Source: Halobellus captivus (GTDB taxonomy: Archaea > Halobacteriota > Halobacteria > Halobacteriales > Haloferacaceae). Taken from it: a stretch of 64,000 nucleotides of DNA. Of the stretch, positions 17,590 to 26,304 are shown in pieces. The stretch covers positions 215,444 through 279,443 of the forward strand of contig NZ_RDQE01000004.1 in assembly GCF_003697845.1 (NCBI RefSeq), in the 5' to 3' direction. The position numbers and the translations under genes were made by a program. The notes beneath the pieces were generated by a model that saw only the letters and a list, made by a program, of their open reading frames with translations, ran no database searches and was not told the DNA's origin. How positions within the stretch are numbered: position 1 is the stretch's first letter; the number at the start of each line of letters is the position of its first letter.

Positions 17590-18582
17590 CTACAACGTCT
17601 CCTTCACGCCCAACACCCGCTCTTCCGCCTCGCGTCCGGGGTCCCACTCGCTGCCGTCGCGGTCCGACTCGCGGTGGTCGGCGACGCTCCGCGCCATCGC
17701 CTCCTCGACGGGCGTCGACTCCCAGCCGAGGTCGGCGAGCGCGCAGGTGTCGAGCAGGTGGGGATACTCCCGGTAGAGCGTGAAGTCGGTCGGCTCGAGC
17801 CCGCCGGCGGCGAGCGCGTCCGCGCTCGCGGGAACGACCGTACACGTCGTGTCGGCGGCTTCGGCGATGGTCTCCAGCGTCTCCTCGAGGGTGAGCGCCC
17901 GTCGATCCCCGACGTTGTAAGCTCTCCCCGGCTCGCCGCGCTCGGCAACGATACGGAGCGCCCGCGCCACGTCCTCGACGTACGCCCGGTGCCAGAGGTT
18001 GTCCCCGTCGCCGGGGACGACCACGCGGTCGTGCGTGAGAACGCGGTCGATCCAGTAGTCGAGCCGCTCGGTGTGGTCGTGCGGGCCGTACACGATACAC
18101 GGCCTGACGGCCATGGCGTTCACCCCCTCCTCGGCGGCGGCGAAGACCGCCCGGTCGCCCGCGGCCTTCCGGTTGCCGTAGGTCGCGGCGTGCTCGTCGC
18201 GGGCCTGCTCGGGGGTACACTCCTCGAGGGGCGTCTCGTCCTCGCGTTTCGGGACGTGCTCGGCCGCGTAGGCGGCCCCGGAGGAGACGTACACGTAGCC
18301 GTCGACGTCCGCGAACGTCTCGGTCGCCGTCTCGACGTCGGCGGGGTGGTACGCGACGCAGTCGATCACGACGTCGGGATCGACGGACAGTTTCGCGGCC
18401 TCCAGGTCGCGGTCGTTCGTTCGGTCGCCCTCGACGTGTGAGACCCGGTCCTCGTCCGCGAACGGGTCCTCGCGGTTCCCGCGGGTCAGCGTCGTGACCC
18501 GGTAACCGTTCTCTATCAGGTCCTCGACCGTGTGTCGGCCGATGAACCGCGTGCCGCCGATGACGAGCGCCGTGTCGGTCAT
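17590..18582 (-). CDS. NAD-dependent epimerase/dehydratase (extended SDR)
   Basis: 330 residues from the ATG at 18582. The N-terminal Rossmann motif is VIGGTRFIGRHTVEDL (GGTRFIG instead of the classic GxxGxxG), and the catalytic region contains YVSSGAAY and TYGNRKAAGD with the Tyr-x3-Lys pair (YGNRK). AYNVGDRRALTLEETLETI is typical of the sugar-nucleotide epimerase C-domain. Related plant and cyanobacterial proteins act on RNA or nucleotide sugars; the substrate here is open. A longer reading frame upstream lacks similarity and is rejected. Confidence 0.88.
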   Translation of the reverse strand: MTDTALVIGGTRFIGRHTVEDLIENGYRVTTLTRGNREDPFADEDRVSHVEGDRTNDRDLEAAKLSVDPDVVIDCVAYHPADVETATETFADVDGYVYVSSGAAYAAEHVPKREDETPLEECTPEQARDEHAATYGNRKAAGDRAVFAAAEEGVNAMAVRPCIVYGPHDHTERLDYWIDRVLTHDRVVVPGDGDNLWHRAYVEDVARALRIVAERGEPGRAYNVGDRRALTLEETLETIAEAADTTCTVVPASADALAAGGLEPTDFTLYREYPHLLDTCALADLGWESTPVEEAMARSVADHRESDRDGSEWDPGREAEERVLGVKETL

Positions 18583-18658
18583 ACCGGTCCTCCGGCGGGC
18601 GGCGGCAAAAGCGTAGTCGAAGCGGAAGCCCGAGGAGGACGTTGCCGCCGAGCGACGG

Positions 18659-18817
18659 TCAGTCGTCCGTCTCGTCGCCGTCGGTGTCGCGCGGGCCGTC
18701 GCCGCGCCACCGCCTGTACAGGAGGTACGCCACCACGAATCCGCCGCCCCAGTAGGCGACGGCGAGGAGGGCGATCCGGAGCCCCGTGAGGAGCTCCGTC
18801 GTCGGGATCCCGACCAT
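18659..18817 (-). CDS. Small single-span membrane protein
   Basis: 52 residues from the ATG at 18817. One membrane helix (about 10-33, LLTGLRIALLAVAYWGGGFV), followed by a basic patch YRRWRGD and an acidic tail. An upstream in-frame start at 18865 would add 16 residues and break the simple layout. No family is recognised. It lies between the epimerase (same strand, 76 bases away) and a divergent zinc-ribbon membrane protein. Coding status rests on the helix, the positive-inside rule and the halophilic acidic tail. Confidence 0.55.
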   Translation of the reverse strand: MVGIPTTELLTGLRIALLAVAYWGGGFVVAYLLYRRWRGDGPRDTDGDETDD

Positions 18818-18896
18818 GCCTCGACTCGGCGTCTCGGAGGGATAAACGCTCCGAGGGAGGGACAACTACACGGCCCCGGAGTCCGTACGCCGAGCC

Positions 18897-19502
18897 ATGA
18901 GCGAGATCCGTCGACGGCGACCGTGGCTCGCCGTCCTGCTAGCGCTGTTGATATCCGGGCTCGGGCACGCGTATCTCCGTCGATGGGCCCGCGCGTTCGG
19001 CTGGTACGTGGCCATAACGGCGACGCTCGTCTTCCTCGTGCCCGACGCGGCCGTCGACCAACTGTTGGCCCGTGAAGCACCGCCGATCGCCGACATCGCG
19101 CCCGGCCTGCTCGCGGTGCTCGCCAGCGTCGTCGACGCGTACGTCCTCGCGATCCGGAACAACCGACGCTACGACCGCAAGCAACGCGCGGCCGCCGGGC
19201 GCACGGACGCGGCGGGGAGGGGGTCCGTCGGGACGGACGCGGTCGAGACGGCCGACCCGAGCGAGGGTCCGTCAGGCGGCCCGGCCGCGGGTCCGTCGGG
19301 CGACTCGGACGTCACGGCCGCCGGCGGGGACGACGAGCGGCGGGCCAAGCGGACCGCGTCCGATGCCGTCGAGGGAAAACCGTCCGGAACGACCCCGGAC
19401 ACCGTGGAGTGTCCCCACTGCGGGAAACGGACCGACGCGGAACTCGACTTCTGCCACTGGTGTACCGAACCGCTCGAGACCTCGGACGGTTCGATCGAGT
19501 GA
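18897..19502 (+). CDS. Membrane protein with C-terminal zinc ribbon (DUF7575-like)
   Basis: 201 residues. Two membrane helices in the first 85 residues (WLAVLLALLISGLGHAY and a second near 60-80), a long low-complexity Ala/Gly/Ser linker rich in Asp, and a C-terminal zinc ribbon with CPHCGK and CHWCTE spaced by 13 residues. The layout matches a haloarchaeal family in which a small membrane anchor carries a cytoplasmic ribbon. Function is unknown. The start is the ATG at 18897; the gene is convergent with the esterase gene. Confidence 0.78.
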   Translation: MSEIRRRRPWLAVLLALLISGLGHAYLRRWARAFGWYVAITATLVFLVPDAAVDQLLAREAPPIADIAPGLLAVLASVVDAYVLAIRNNRRYDRKQRAAAGRTDAAGRGSVGTDAVETADPSEGPSGGPAAGPSGDSDVTAAGGDDERRAKRTASDAVEGKPSGTTPDTVECPHCGKRTDAELDFCHWCTEPLETSDGSIE

Positions 19503-19569
19503 GCCGAGCCTCGTCGTCTCCCGCCACGTTCGGTCGGTCGTTCCGCGTTCTCGGTGACCGCGACCGCGC

Positions 19570-20223
19570 TCACTCGAGTCGAGCCTCGACGAAGTCGACC
19601 ACGTCGGCGAGTTCCTCCCGACCGATCCCGTGGCCGGTGGCGTACGTCCCGTAGGTCACGTCCGCGCCGAGTTCGGCGAGCCGGTCGGCGGCCGCCTCGG
19701 CCCTCGATTCGGGGATCACTCGGTCGCCCGTGCCGGCACCGACGAAGACGGGCTTTCCCTCGATCCCGTCGGACGCCAGGTCGGCGTGTGAGTCGGGCAG
19801 GTAGCCGTGGAGTCCGACGACCCAGTCGTAGGATCCGGGGTCCTCCACGAGCAGCGAGAAACTCGTGATCGCACCCTGGCTGAACCCGAGCAGTCCGATC
19901 CGGTCGGCGTCGAGGCCGTAGGCGTCGGTCGCGGCTGTGACGCTCTCCTCGATCAACTCGAGGCTCCGCCGGAAGTCCGCGGCGTGTGGCTGGCTCTCGT
20001 GAAGCCCGCCGCCGGAGAGGTCGAGCTCGTACCACGTGTAGCCGCCCTGAAGCCGGTCCGGGGCGCGGAGGCTGATCACGTGGAGGTCGTCGGGGAGCGA
20101 TTCGGCGACGGGGAGGAGGTCCTCCTCGTCCGCGCCGCGGCCGTGAAGCACGAAGACGGCCGGCGCGCGATCGGGGTCGCCGTCGGGAGCGACGTGAACG
20201 TGTTCGAGCGGGATCTCGGTCAT
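19570..20223 (-). CDS. Carboxylesterase / phospholipase-like alpha/beta hydrolase
   Basis: 217 residues. Nucleophile elbow LLGFSQGAI (Ser), acid in GAGTGDRVIPES, and His in YATGHGIGREEL give a complete catalytic triad. LHGRGADEEDLLPVA is the oxyanion region of the YpfH / lysophospholipase-carboxylesterase family. It lacks a signal peptide and should be cytoplasmic. The substrate may be short-chain esters; nothing in the context narrows it. It starts at the ATG at 20223, 94 bases from the stop of the next gene on the same strand, so the two may share a transcript. Confidence 0.88.
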   Translation of the reverse strand: MTEIPLEHVHVAPDGDPDRAPAVFVLHGRGADEEDLLPVAESLPDDLHVISLRAPDRLQGGYTWYELDLSGGGLHESQPHAADFRRSLELIEESVTAATDAYGLDADRIGLLGFSQGAITSFSLLVEDPGSYDWVVGLHGYLPDSHADLASDGIEGKPVFVGAGTGDRVIPESRAEAAADRLAELGADVTYGTYATGHGIGREELADVVDFVEARLE

Positions 20224-20317
20224 GGGGGGCCGTTCGCCGGCTCGGCGGTTGTATCCGTCGACCGCGGCAGTGGGAGGGCGGGGGAGCCGGCCCGTGTCGT
20301 CGACGGCCCTCGGCCGC

Positions 20318-20770
20318 TCACTCCTGGTAGGCGACCCGCACCTGCTCCCACTTGCCGACCTCCTCGAGATGTGCCTGGAGCTCGTCGGCGTACTCCTGGA
20401 CGAGCCGTTCCGCCGCCTCGAGCTCCTCGTCGCTCGGACCGCCTCCTCCGCCGCCGAGCCCGAGCGCGCCCTTGATCGAGTCGACGATGCCGCCCCCCGA
20501 ACCGCCGGAGCGGCCGCCATCTGACCCGCCGCCCATCGCGGCGACCTGCGACCGGACGTTCTCCAACTCGGGCATGATCGCCGGCAGACTCGAGGTGTCG
20601 GCGACGATCCGCGCCGCGTCGGGGTCCTCGGAGTTCTCGATCTCGAACTCCGTCGCGGTCATGATGAGTCCCCATTCCTGGCTGGAGAACCGGGAGGCCA
20701 TCACGCGGTCATTGAACTCGTTGTCGACGGTCATCCGCTCGCCGACGATCGCGTCGGTCCACTCGCTCAT
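20318..20770 (-). CDS. DUF5799-family haloarchaeal protein
   Basis: 150 residues. The N-terminal 75 residues contain the family's WTDAIVGERMTVDNEFNDRV and SSQEWGLIMTATEFEIE. A Gly-rich hinge (GGGSDGGRSGGSGGG) and a second Gly run link to an amphipathic helix (DEELEAAERLVQEYADELQ). The family is known only as a conserved haloarchaeal protein. The helix could make a dimer or coiled coil. There is no catalytic motif. The ATG at 20770 is 92 bases from the divergent halocyanin start. Confidence 0.75.
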   Translation of the reverse strand: MSEWTDAIVGERMTVDNEFNDRVMASRFSSQEWGLIMTATEFEIENSEDPDAARIVADTSSLPAIMPELENVRSQVAAMGGGSDGGRSGGSGGGIVDSIKGALGLGGGGGGPSDEELEAAERLVQEYADELQAHLEEVGKWEQVRVAYQE

Positions 20771-20861
20771 GCACGCCCCTTCGACGCAGTCGGTGAAAAA
20801 CCCGTTCCCATCGGTGGAGAGTCTCCGAGACGTTTTACCGGATCGCGCCCCACCGCATCGC

Positions 20862-21272
20862 ATGGTCGAACGCAGCCGTCGCGCGCTCGTCGGGTCCTGT
20901 GGCGCCGTCTCGCTCTCCCTCCTCGCCGGCTGTGCCGGGCTGACCGGCGGATCGGGCGGGGGCGGAAGCGACGCGGAGCAGGTCGACCGGACCGGCCGGG
21001 AGACGGTCGAGGTCGCCGTCGGGGCCGGCAACGGGCTCTCGTTCGGTCCGGCGAACGTCCGGGTCGATCCCGAAACGACCGTCGTCTGGACGTGGACCGG
21101 CGAGGGCGGCGGCCACAACGTCGTCGACGTCGACGGCGCGTTCGAGTCCGAACTGACGGACGAGGCTGGTCACACCTTCGAATACACCTTCGAGGAGGCC
21201 GGGATCGTCGAGTACGTCTGTACCCCACACCAGACGCAGGGGATGCGCGGGGTCGTCGAAGTCGTGGTGTGA
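20862..21272 (+). CDS. Halocyanin-like blue copper lipoprotein (3 of 3)
   Basis: 136 residues, the shortest of the three halocyanins and with almost no linker. The N-terminus MVERSRRALVGSCGAVSLSL has an Arg pair, then LLAGCAG as lipobox. The copper ligands are His in GGGHNV, Cys and His in YVCTPHQ, and Met in QGMRG. The domain is closest in pattern to the first copy (GHTFEYTFEE is shared). It is expected outside the membrane as an electron carrier. The start at 20862 is 92 bases from the divergent DUF5799 gene, leaving room for both promoters. Confidence 0.92.
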   Translation: MVERSRRALVGSCGAVSLSLLAGCAGLTGGSGGGGSDAEQVDRTGRETVEVAVGAGNGLSFGPANVRVDPETTVVWTWTGEGGGHNVVDVDGAFESELTDEAGHTFEYTFEEAGIVEYVCTPHQTQGMRGVVEVVV

Positions 21273-21338
21273 CGATAGCGGTCGACGTGGAGTTATGCAC
21301 GTGAACGCTTAACATACTACATCCCGTAGGTGGCGAGT

Positions 21339-21638
21339 ATGAGTCACGACTCGGGTAAACTGTACGCGGGCGTCGAGATCGGAGAAACCGTTTACGACGA
21401 GGACGGCAGGGCCCTCGGAACCGTTCGCGGGGTCGACGACGACGGGTTCTACGTGCTCGCCCCCGAGGACGCTCCCGAGACGTCCCTCACCGAGGCACGA
21501 GAACTCACCGGACGCGACTACATCATGTGGCGATGCTGGGAGTGTGGCGAGATGGGCAAGATCGAGGGAGCACTGCCGGCGAACTGCCCGGAATGTGACG
21601 CACCGCGTGAGGAACTCTATTACTGGGCCGAAGACTAA
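21339..21638 (+). CDS. Rubredoxin-like zinc/iron protein (DUF7130-like)
   Basis: 99 residues. The N-terminal half is a PRC-barrel-like beta region (VYDEDGRALGTVRGVDDDGFYVL). The C-terminal half has CWECGEMGKIEG and CPECDAPREE, two Cys pairs in rubredoxin-like spacing, so it binds one iron or zinc. Rubredoxin domains in this setting often sit in small redox or regulatory proteins. The ATG at 21339 is preceded by an AT-richer stretch (AACATACTACAT, 21311-21322). It is convergent with the amidohydrolase gene, 42 bases apart. Confidence 0.78.
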   Translation: MSHDSGKLYAGVEIGETVYDEDGRALGTVRGVDDDGFYVLAPEDAPETSLTEARELTGRDYIMWRCWECGEMGKIEGALPANCPECDAPREELYYWAED

Positions 21639-21680
21639 CTCCTCCACCTCGTTGATCGAGCGGAACGGCTCGACGACGCC

Positions 21681-22871
21681 CTACCAGTCGTACTCCTCGC
21701 GCGGGTCGACCCCGTCGCGCTCGCGGTCGAAGACGTGCTCGCCGTCGACGAAGACGTGTCGCGTTCGACTGTCGTTCTCGTAGAAGACGCCGTCCCAGAC
21801 CGCCACGTCGGCGTCGGTGCCGACCTCCAGGGTGCCGACGCGGTCGTCGATCCCGAGGATCTCGGCCGGGTATCGCGTGACCGCCTCCAGCGCCTCCGTC
21901 TCGGGGAAACCCTCGCGGACCGCGAGCCCGACGCAGACGTCGAGGTGCCGTTGGGGTAACACGGGCGCGTCGGTCTGGATCGCGACCTTCACCCCGGCCT
22001 CGTGGAGTATCCCCGGCGTCTCGAAGGTGATGTTGCGGAGCTCGTACTTCGCGCCGGAGTACAGCGACGGGCCGACTATCGCGGGCACGTCCCGCTTCGC
22101 GAACTCCTCGGCTATCAGGTGGCCCTCGGTGGCGTGTTCGATAGAGAGAGACTCGATCCCGAACTCCTCGGCGATCCGGAAGACGGTCATGATGTCGTCC
22201 GTGCGGTGTGCGTGCACGCGAAGGGGAAACCCCTCGGTGAGCACGCGCGCGAGGTTCTCCATGCCGAGGTCGCGCTCGAACGGCTCGCCCTCGTTGCGGG
22301 CGTGCTCGCGCCGGTCGACGTAGTCCTCGGCCTCCATCAGCGCGGAGCGGAGGGTGGCCGCGACCCCGGGGCGCGTCGAGGGCTGGCGACCCTGCTCCTC
22401 GCCGTGGAAGCGTTTCGGGTTCTCGCCCATCGCGGCCTTCATCCCGTCCTCGCGGATCAGCATCTCGTCGGCGGTCAGCCCGTGCGTCTTCATCGAGCAG
22501 ATGATCCCGCCGATCACGTTCCCGGAACCCATCCGTGCCGACACGGAGGTCACGCCGTTCTGGAACGCGTGTTTCAGCTCCTCGTCGCGGGGATGGAACC
22601 CGTCGAGCGCGTTGACGTGCGGGGTGACCGCCGAGGTTCCCTCGTTGTAATCGCCGTCCTCGGGCTCGCCCCACTCGGCCATCCCGGCGTGGCTGTGGGC
22701 GTCGACGAGTCCCGGCGTCACGTGATGTCCTTCGACGTCGATGGGAGTCGCCTCCTCGGGCGGTTCGACGTCGCCGACGGCGACGATCTCGCCGCGGTCC
22801 ATGACGACGGTCCCTTCGATCGTTCCCTGCTCCGTTGCCGTGTGGACGGTCCCGCCGACGAGGGCGTACAT
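21681..22871 (-). CDS. Amidohydrolase of the imidazolonepropionase-like group
   Basis: 396 residues. Metal-binding His pair in GLVDAHSHAG, further His in VHAHRTDD and SIEHATEGH, and the catalytic Asp in IQTDAPVLPQ place it in the amidohydrolase superfamily, with a small beta-sandwich at both ends (DVEGHHVTPG; GTLEVGTDADVAVWDG). It hydrolyses a C-N bond in an unknown cyclic or amide substrate. Homologs are widely annotated as amidohydrolase without a substrate. No pathway gene is nearby. The start is the ATG at 22871, 148 bases from the divergent ychF gene. Confidence 0.88.
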   Translation of the reverse strand: MYALVGGTVHTATEQGTIEGTVVMDRGEIVAVGDVEPPEEATPIDVEGHHVTPGLVDAHSHAGMAEWGEPEDGDYNEGTSAVTPHVNALDGFHPRDEELKHAFQNGVTSVSARMGSGNVIGGIICSMKTHGLTADEMLIREDGMKAAMGENPKRFHGEEQGRQPSTRPGVAATLRSALMEAEDYVDRREHARNEGEPFERDLGMENLARVLTEGFPLRVHAHRTDDIMTVFRIAEEFGIESLSIEHATEGHLIAEEFAKRDVPAIVGPSLYSGAKYELRNITFETPGILHEAGVKVAIQTDAPVLPQRHLDVCVGLAVREGFPETEALEAVTRYPAEILGIDDRVGTLEVGTDADVAVWDGVFYENDSRTRHVFVDGEHVFDRERDGVDPREEYDW

Positions 22872-23019
22872 GAAACGGCGTTCGACGGCACGGTACTAAA
22901 CCGTTCAGGACGCGGCTCGGACGGCTCGAACGCGTCGGCCGTCTCGTATGCGATCAGTACACTCGCATGCGTCCGGTCCTCTCGCATCGCTTTTCACGTC
23001 GGACGGCCCACTCCGGGTA

Positions 23020-24222
23020 ATGAGTTACCGGATCGGTCTCGTCGGTAAGCCCTCGGTGGGCAAATCGACGTTCTTCAACGCGGCGACGATGAACGACGTG
23101 CCCGAGGGAGCCTATCCCTTCACGACGATCGACCCGAGCGTGGGCGAGGCGTACGTCCGCGTCGAGTGTGCGGCACCGGAGTTCGACGAGACGTGTACGC
23201 CGAACGTCGGCGTCTGCCGCGACGGCACGCGGTTCGTCCCGATCGAACTCGTCGACGTGGCCGGGCTGGTTCCGGGCGCTCACGAGGGGCGCGGGCTCGG
23301 CAACCAGTTCCTCACCGACCTCAACGAGACGGACGCGCTGGTCCACGTCGTCGACTTCTCGGGGACGACCGACGTCGAGGGCGAGCGGACCGAGGGCCAC
23401 GACCCCCGCGAGGACATCGACTTCCTCGAGGAGGAGCTCGACGCCTGGTACCTCGACGTGCTCGGCAAGGGCCTCGAGAAGTACGAGACGCGCTATCAGG
23501 GGTCGGAGGCCGCCATCGAGGAGGAGCTGGCCGAACAGATGTCCGCGTTCGGGATCACGAAGGACGGGATGAAGCAGGTGATCCTCGCCGAGGGTCTGGA
23601 ACTCGAGCCCGAGACGTGGGACGAGGGGGACCGCGAGGAGCTCGCCCGCGAGATCAGAAAACGCACGAAGCCGATGGTGGTCGCGGCCAACAAGACCGAC
23701 ACGCCGGAAGCCAGGGAGAACTGGGCCGAGATCACCGCCGACCCCGACTACGACCACCTCTCGTTCGTCCCCGCCAGCGCCCACGCCGAGAAGGCGCTCA
23801 AGAACGCCGACGAGGCGGGCATCGTCGACTACACCGCCGGGGACGACGACTTCGAGGTCGTCGGGGACGTCTCGGGCGAGCAGGCCGCGGGCCTCGACGC
23901 GATCCGCGAGCACGTGACCGAGTACGGCGGGACCGGCGTACAGACGGCACTGGAGGCGGCCGTCTTCGACGTGCTCGGCTGTATCGCGGTGTTCCCGGGG
24001 TCGGCGAACGGTTCGAAGGACGAGAAGGGGGTCTTCCGCGACTGCTTCCTCCTTCCCGAGGGCGCGACGACGGAGGACTTCGCGTATCACATCCACTCGG
24101 ACATCGGCGAGGGGCTGCTCCACGGCACCGACTGCCGGAGCGGCCGACAGGTCGGGACCGACCGCGAGCTCTCCCACCGCGACGTGATCGAACTGATCTC
24201 GACGAAGCAGGCGGCGCCGTAG
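23020..24222 (+). CDS. ychF: YchF/OLA1-type P-loop ATPase
   Basis: 400 residues. G1 loop GLVGKPSVGKSTFFNA, G3 region ELVDVAGLVPGAHEGRGLGNQ, and the G4-like AANKTDTPE are clear. In YchF/OLA1 the specificity motif favours ATP, and the C-terminal TGS domain (FRDCFLLPEGATTEDFAYHI) is present. The family binds ribosomes and responds to oxidative stress. I choose the ATG at 23020, since an earlier in-frame start (22948) runs into the divergent promoter region. A coiled-coil insert (residues 130-180) is normal. Confidence 0.95.
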   Translation: MSYRIGLVGKPSVGKSTFFNAATMNDVPEGAYPFTTIDPSVGEAYVRVECAAPEFDETCTPNVGVCRDGTRFVPIELVDVAGLVPGAHEGRGLGNQFLTDLNETDALVHVVDFSGTTDVEGERTEGHDPREDIDFLEEELDAWYLDVLGKGLEKYETRYQGSEAAIEEELAEQMSAFGITKDGMKQVILAEGLELEPETWDEGDREELAREIRKRTKPMVVAANKTDTPEARENWAEITADPDYDHLSFVPASAHAEKALKNADEAGIVDYTAGDDDFEVVGDVSGEQAAGLDAIREHVTEYGGTGVQTALEAAVFDVLGCIAVFPGSANGSKDEKGVFRDCFLLPEGATTEDFAYHIHSDIGEGLLHGTDCRSGRQVGTDRELSHRDVIELISTKQAAP

Positions 24223-24256
24223 CCGGCTCGATCCGCCCTCGCCGGGCGCCGTCGAG

Positions 24257-26161
24257 TCAGCGGCCGCCGGCTTCGTCCGCGACGACGGTCCCGTCCCCTG
24301 CCGTCAGGTCCAGGAGGTCGAGCCGATCGAGGAGTTCGGCCGTCGGACGTCCAGTACCGTCCCACTCCCGAACGGCGTAGTAGCCGTCGAGGAGGGCCTC
24401 GAACGCGTCGGGATCGAGCCCGTCGAGCGGGTCCGCGTCGTCACCGGCCGCTCGCGCGTCGTCGTCCCGTACCCCCGCGATCGCCGCCGGCAACGCGTCG
24501 TCGTCGCGGTCGAACCCCTCACGAACGTTGTACAGTCGGGTGAGCGTCCATACCCGCTCGCCGAGGGAGGCGAGGTCCGCCGGATCGTGGTCGTACCCGC
24601 GGGCGGCGAGCCACTCGGCGGCGACTGCGGCGTCGAACACGTCCTCGAGGAAGTCGTCGGCGACGAGACACCACAGCGCGGCTCGCCGGTCCTGCTCGGC
24701 CGCGACCGCGCGAGCGACGTCGTCGGGGTCGCGCGAGCGAGGGGCCATCGCGTCCACCTCGACCGGCCGGGCCCGACGGTGGCACGCGCCGCGGTCGCTG
24801 GTGGCGTACGCCAGCGCCATCGAGGTCGCCCCGCGCGGGTCGTACGAGGAGAGTTCCATCCCCTTCACCGTCGGGATCAGGTCGTCGCCGCCGAGACACG
24901 TCGCGGCGGCCGCGACGCCGTCGGCGAGGTCGTCTCCGAGCCGCGTCTCCCGAGCCGCGATCTGCTCGATCAGCGAGCGTGCGGCCGCCTCGTCTCCGAA
25001 GTCGACCTCGCGCTCGATCAGTCCCTCCTCGCCCGCGCGAACCGCCCAGGCGACCGCGTTGCCCGCGGATATCACGTCCATCCCGAGCCGGTCACAGACG
25101 CCGCCCAGCGCCGCGACCGCGTCGAAGTCGTCGATCCCGAGCCCCGCCCCGAGGACGATCGGGGTCGCCCCGCGAGGGACGCTGTCGGCGGCGGACGCGT
25201 CGTCCACGTCGGCCCCGACGTCCCCGTCGTCCTCTCCGTCCGTCGCTTCGTCCGTCTCGTCGACCCGCTCCTCCGTCTCCCCCGTCCCCTCGTCGTCGGG
25301 TATTCGGAACCCGCCGGGAACCGGGTCGTCCGCACGCTCGCGCCCCGTCGCGCGCTCCGTGGCGCGTTCGATCCCGATCGCCTCCGCGCCCTCGAAGCGT
25401 CGCTCCTGCCAGCCGCGGGTCGGGAGCACGCCCGCCTCGTTCGCGAAGTCGACCGTCTCGAGGGTGTCTCCCGCGGCCAGCCAGCGTCCCGAGTCGCTGT
25501 CGGCGAACGCCGCCCCGTCGCGCTCCCTGAGAGCCGCGAGCCGTCCGGAGGGCTCCGGCGGCGGGTCGCGTGCGACGACCGCCTTCAGCCGTTTCGATCC
25601 CATCACCGCGCCCGCACCGCCACGGCCGGCGTGGTGGTCTCCGCCGTCGGAGGCGATCGTCGCGTATCGCACCGCGTTCTCGCCCGCCGGGCCGACGCAA
25701 GCGACGGCCGCCTCCGGGAACCGGTCGTCCGCCGCCGCCGTGTCGAGCCCCCACAGGTCGCCCGCGGGCTCGATCGTCGCTTCGCCGTCCGAAACCGAGA
25801 GGACGACCGGCTCGTCGGCCGCGCCGGTGACGAGCACGCCGAGGTGTGGCCCGAGCGAGGCGGCGAGTCGCCCCGGAAAGGTGCCGCCGCCGTAGGAGTC
25901 GAGGAACGCACCGGTGAGCGGCGACTTCGTGATCGCCGCGTACCGCTGCTCGCCGGGGGTGTACCCGGTCAGGGGTCCGGTCATGAACGCGAGCGGGTTC
26001 GCGGGCGACTCCGGGTCGATCCCGCCGCCGGCCGCGTGGAGGTACCGAGCACCGAGACCCTTTCCGCCGACGTACCGCTCGAGCCACTCCTCGGGGACCG
26101 GATCGCTGTCGATCCGGCGGGTCGAGAGGTCGACGCGGAGGATCCGGTCCGGTGGGTCCAT
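24257..26161 (-). CDS. Aldehyde ferredoxin oxidoreductase family protein lacking cluster cysteines
   Basis: 634 residues. The N-terminal pterin-binding half is intact: LERYVGGKGLGARYL, PLAFMTGPLTG, ITKSPLTGAFLDSYGGGTFPG and AGRGGAGAVMGSKRLKAV. In canonical AOR a CxxCxxxC segment follows the GVLPTRGWQ region and, with a later Cys, binds a 4Fe-4S cluster. Here that place holds an acidic linker (about residues 260-330) without any Cys. A single possible fourth ligand remains (ALWCLVADDF). It therefore probably binds the molybdo/tungsto-bispterin but not the cluster. The downstream AOR domains are recognisable. Inference: a diverged oxidoreductase or a non-redox cofactor binder. Confidence 0.85.
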   Translation of the reverse strand: MDPPDRILRVDLSTRRIDSDPVPEEWLERYVGGKGLGARYLHAAGGGIDPESPANPLAFMTGPLTGYTPGEQRYAAITKSPLTGAFLDSYGGGTFPGRLAASLGPHLGVLVTGAADEPVVLSVSDGEATIEPAGDLWGLDTAAADDRFPEAAVACVGPAGENAVRYATIASDGGDHHAGRGGAGAVMGSKRLKAVVARDPPPEPSGRLAALRERDGAAFADSDSGRWLAAGDTLETVDFANEAGVLPTRGWQERRFEGAEAIGIERATERATGRERADDPVPGGFRIPDDEGTGETEERVDETDEATDGEDDGDVGADVDDASAADSVPRGATPIVLGAGLGIDDFDAVAALGGVCDRLGMDVISAGNAVAWAVRAGEEGLIEREVDFGDEAAARSLIEQIAARETRLGDDLADGVAAAATCLGGDDLIPTVKGMELSSYDPRGATSMALAYATSDRGACHRRARPVEVDAMAPRSRDPDDVARAVAAEQDRRAALWCLVADDFLEDVFDAAVAAEWLAARGYDHDPADLASLGERVWTLTRLYNVREGFDRDDDALPAAIAGVRDDDARAAGDDADPLDGLDPDAFEALLDGYYAVREWDGTGRPTAELLDRLDLLDLTAGDGTVVADEAGGR

Positions 26162-26304
26162 CGTCGTCGTTAGCCGCCGAAACGGGATTAAACCCCACGG
26201 TGTCGGCGACGAGTCGAGGACGCCCCCGCGTGAACCGTTCGACGGACCCCTCCTGCCGGGATCGACGCGCTTTCGACGCGGGGACCCCAGGAACGGACGC
26301 CATC

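Noticed and set aside
22954..24177. Minus-strand frame of about 400 codons over ychF
   Set aside because: Arg/Val/Gly-rich antisense product; the plus-strand GTPase has all motifs.
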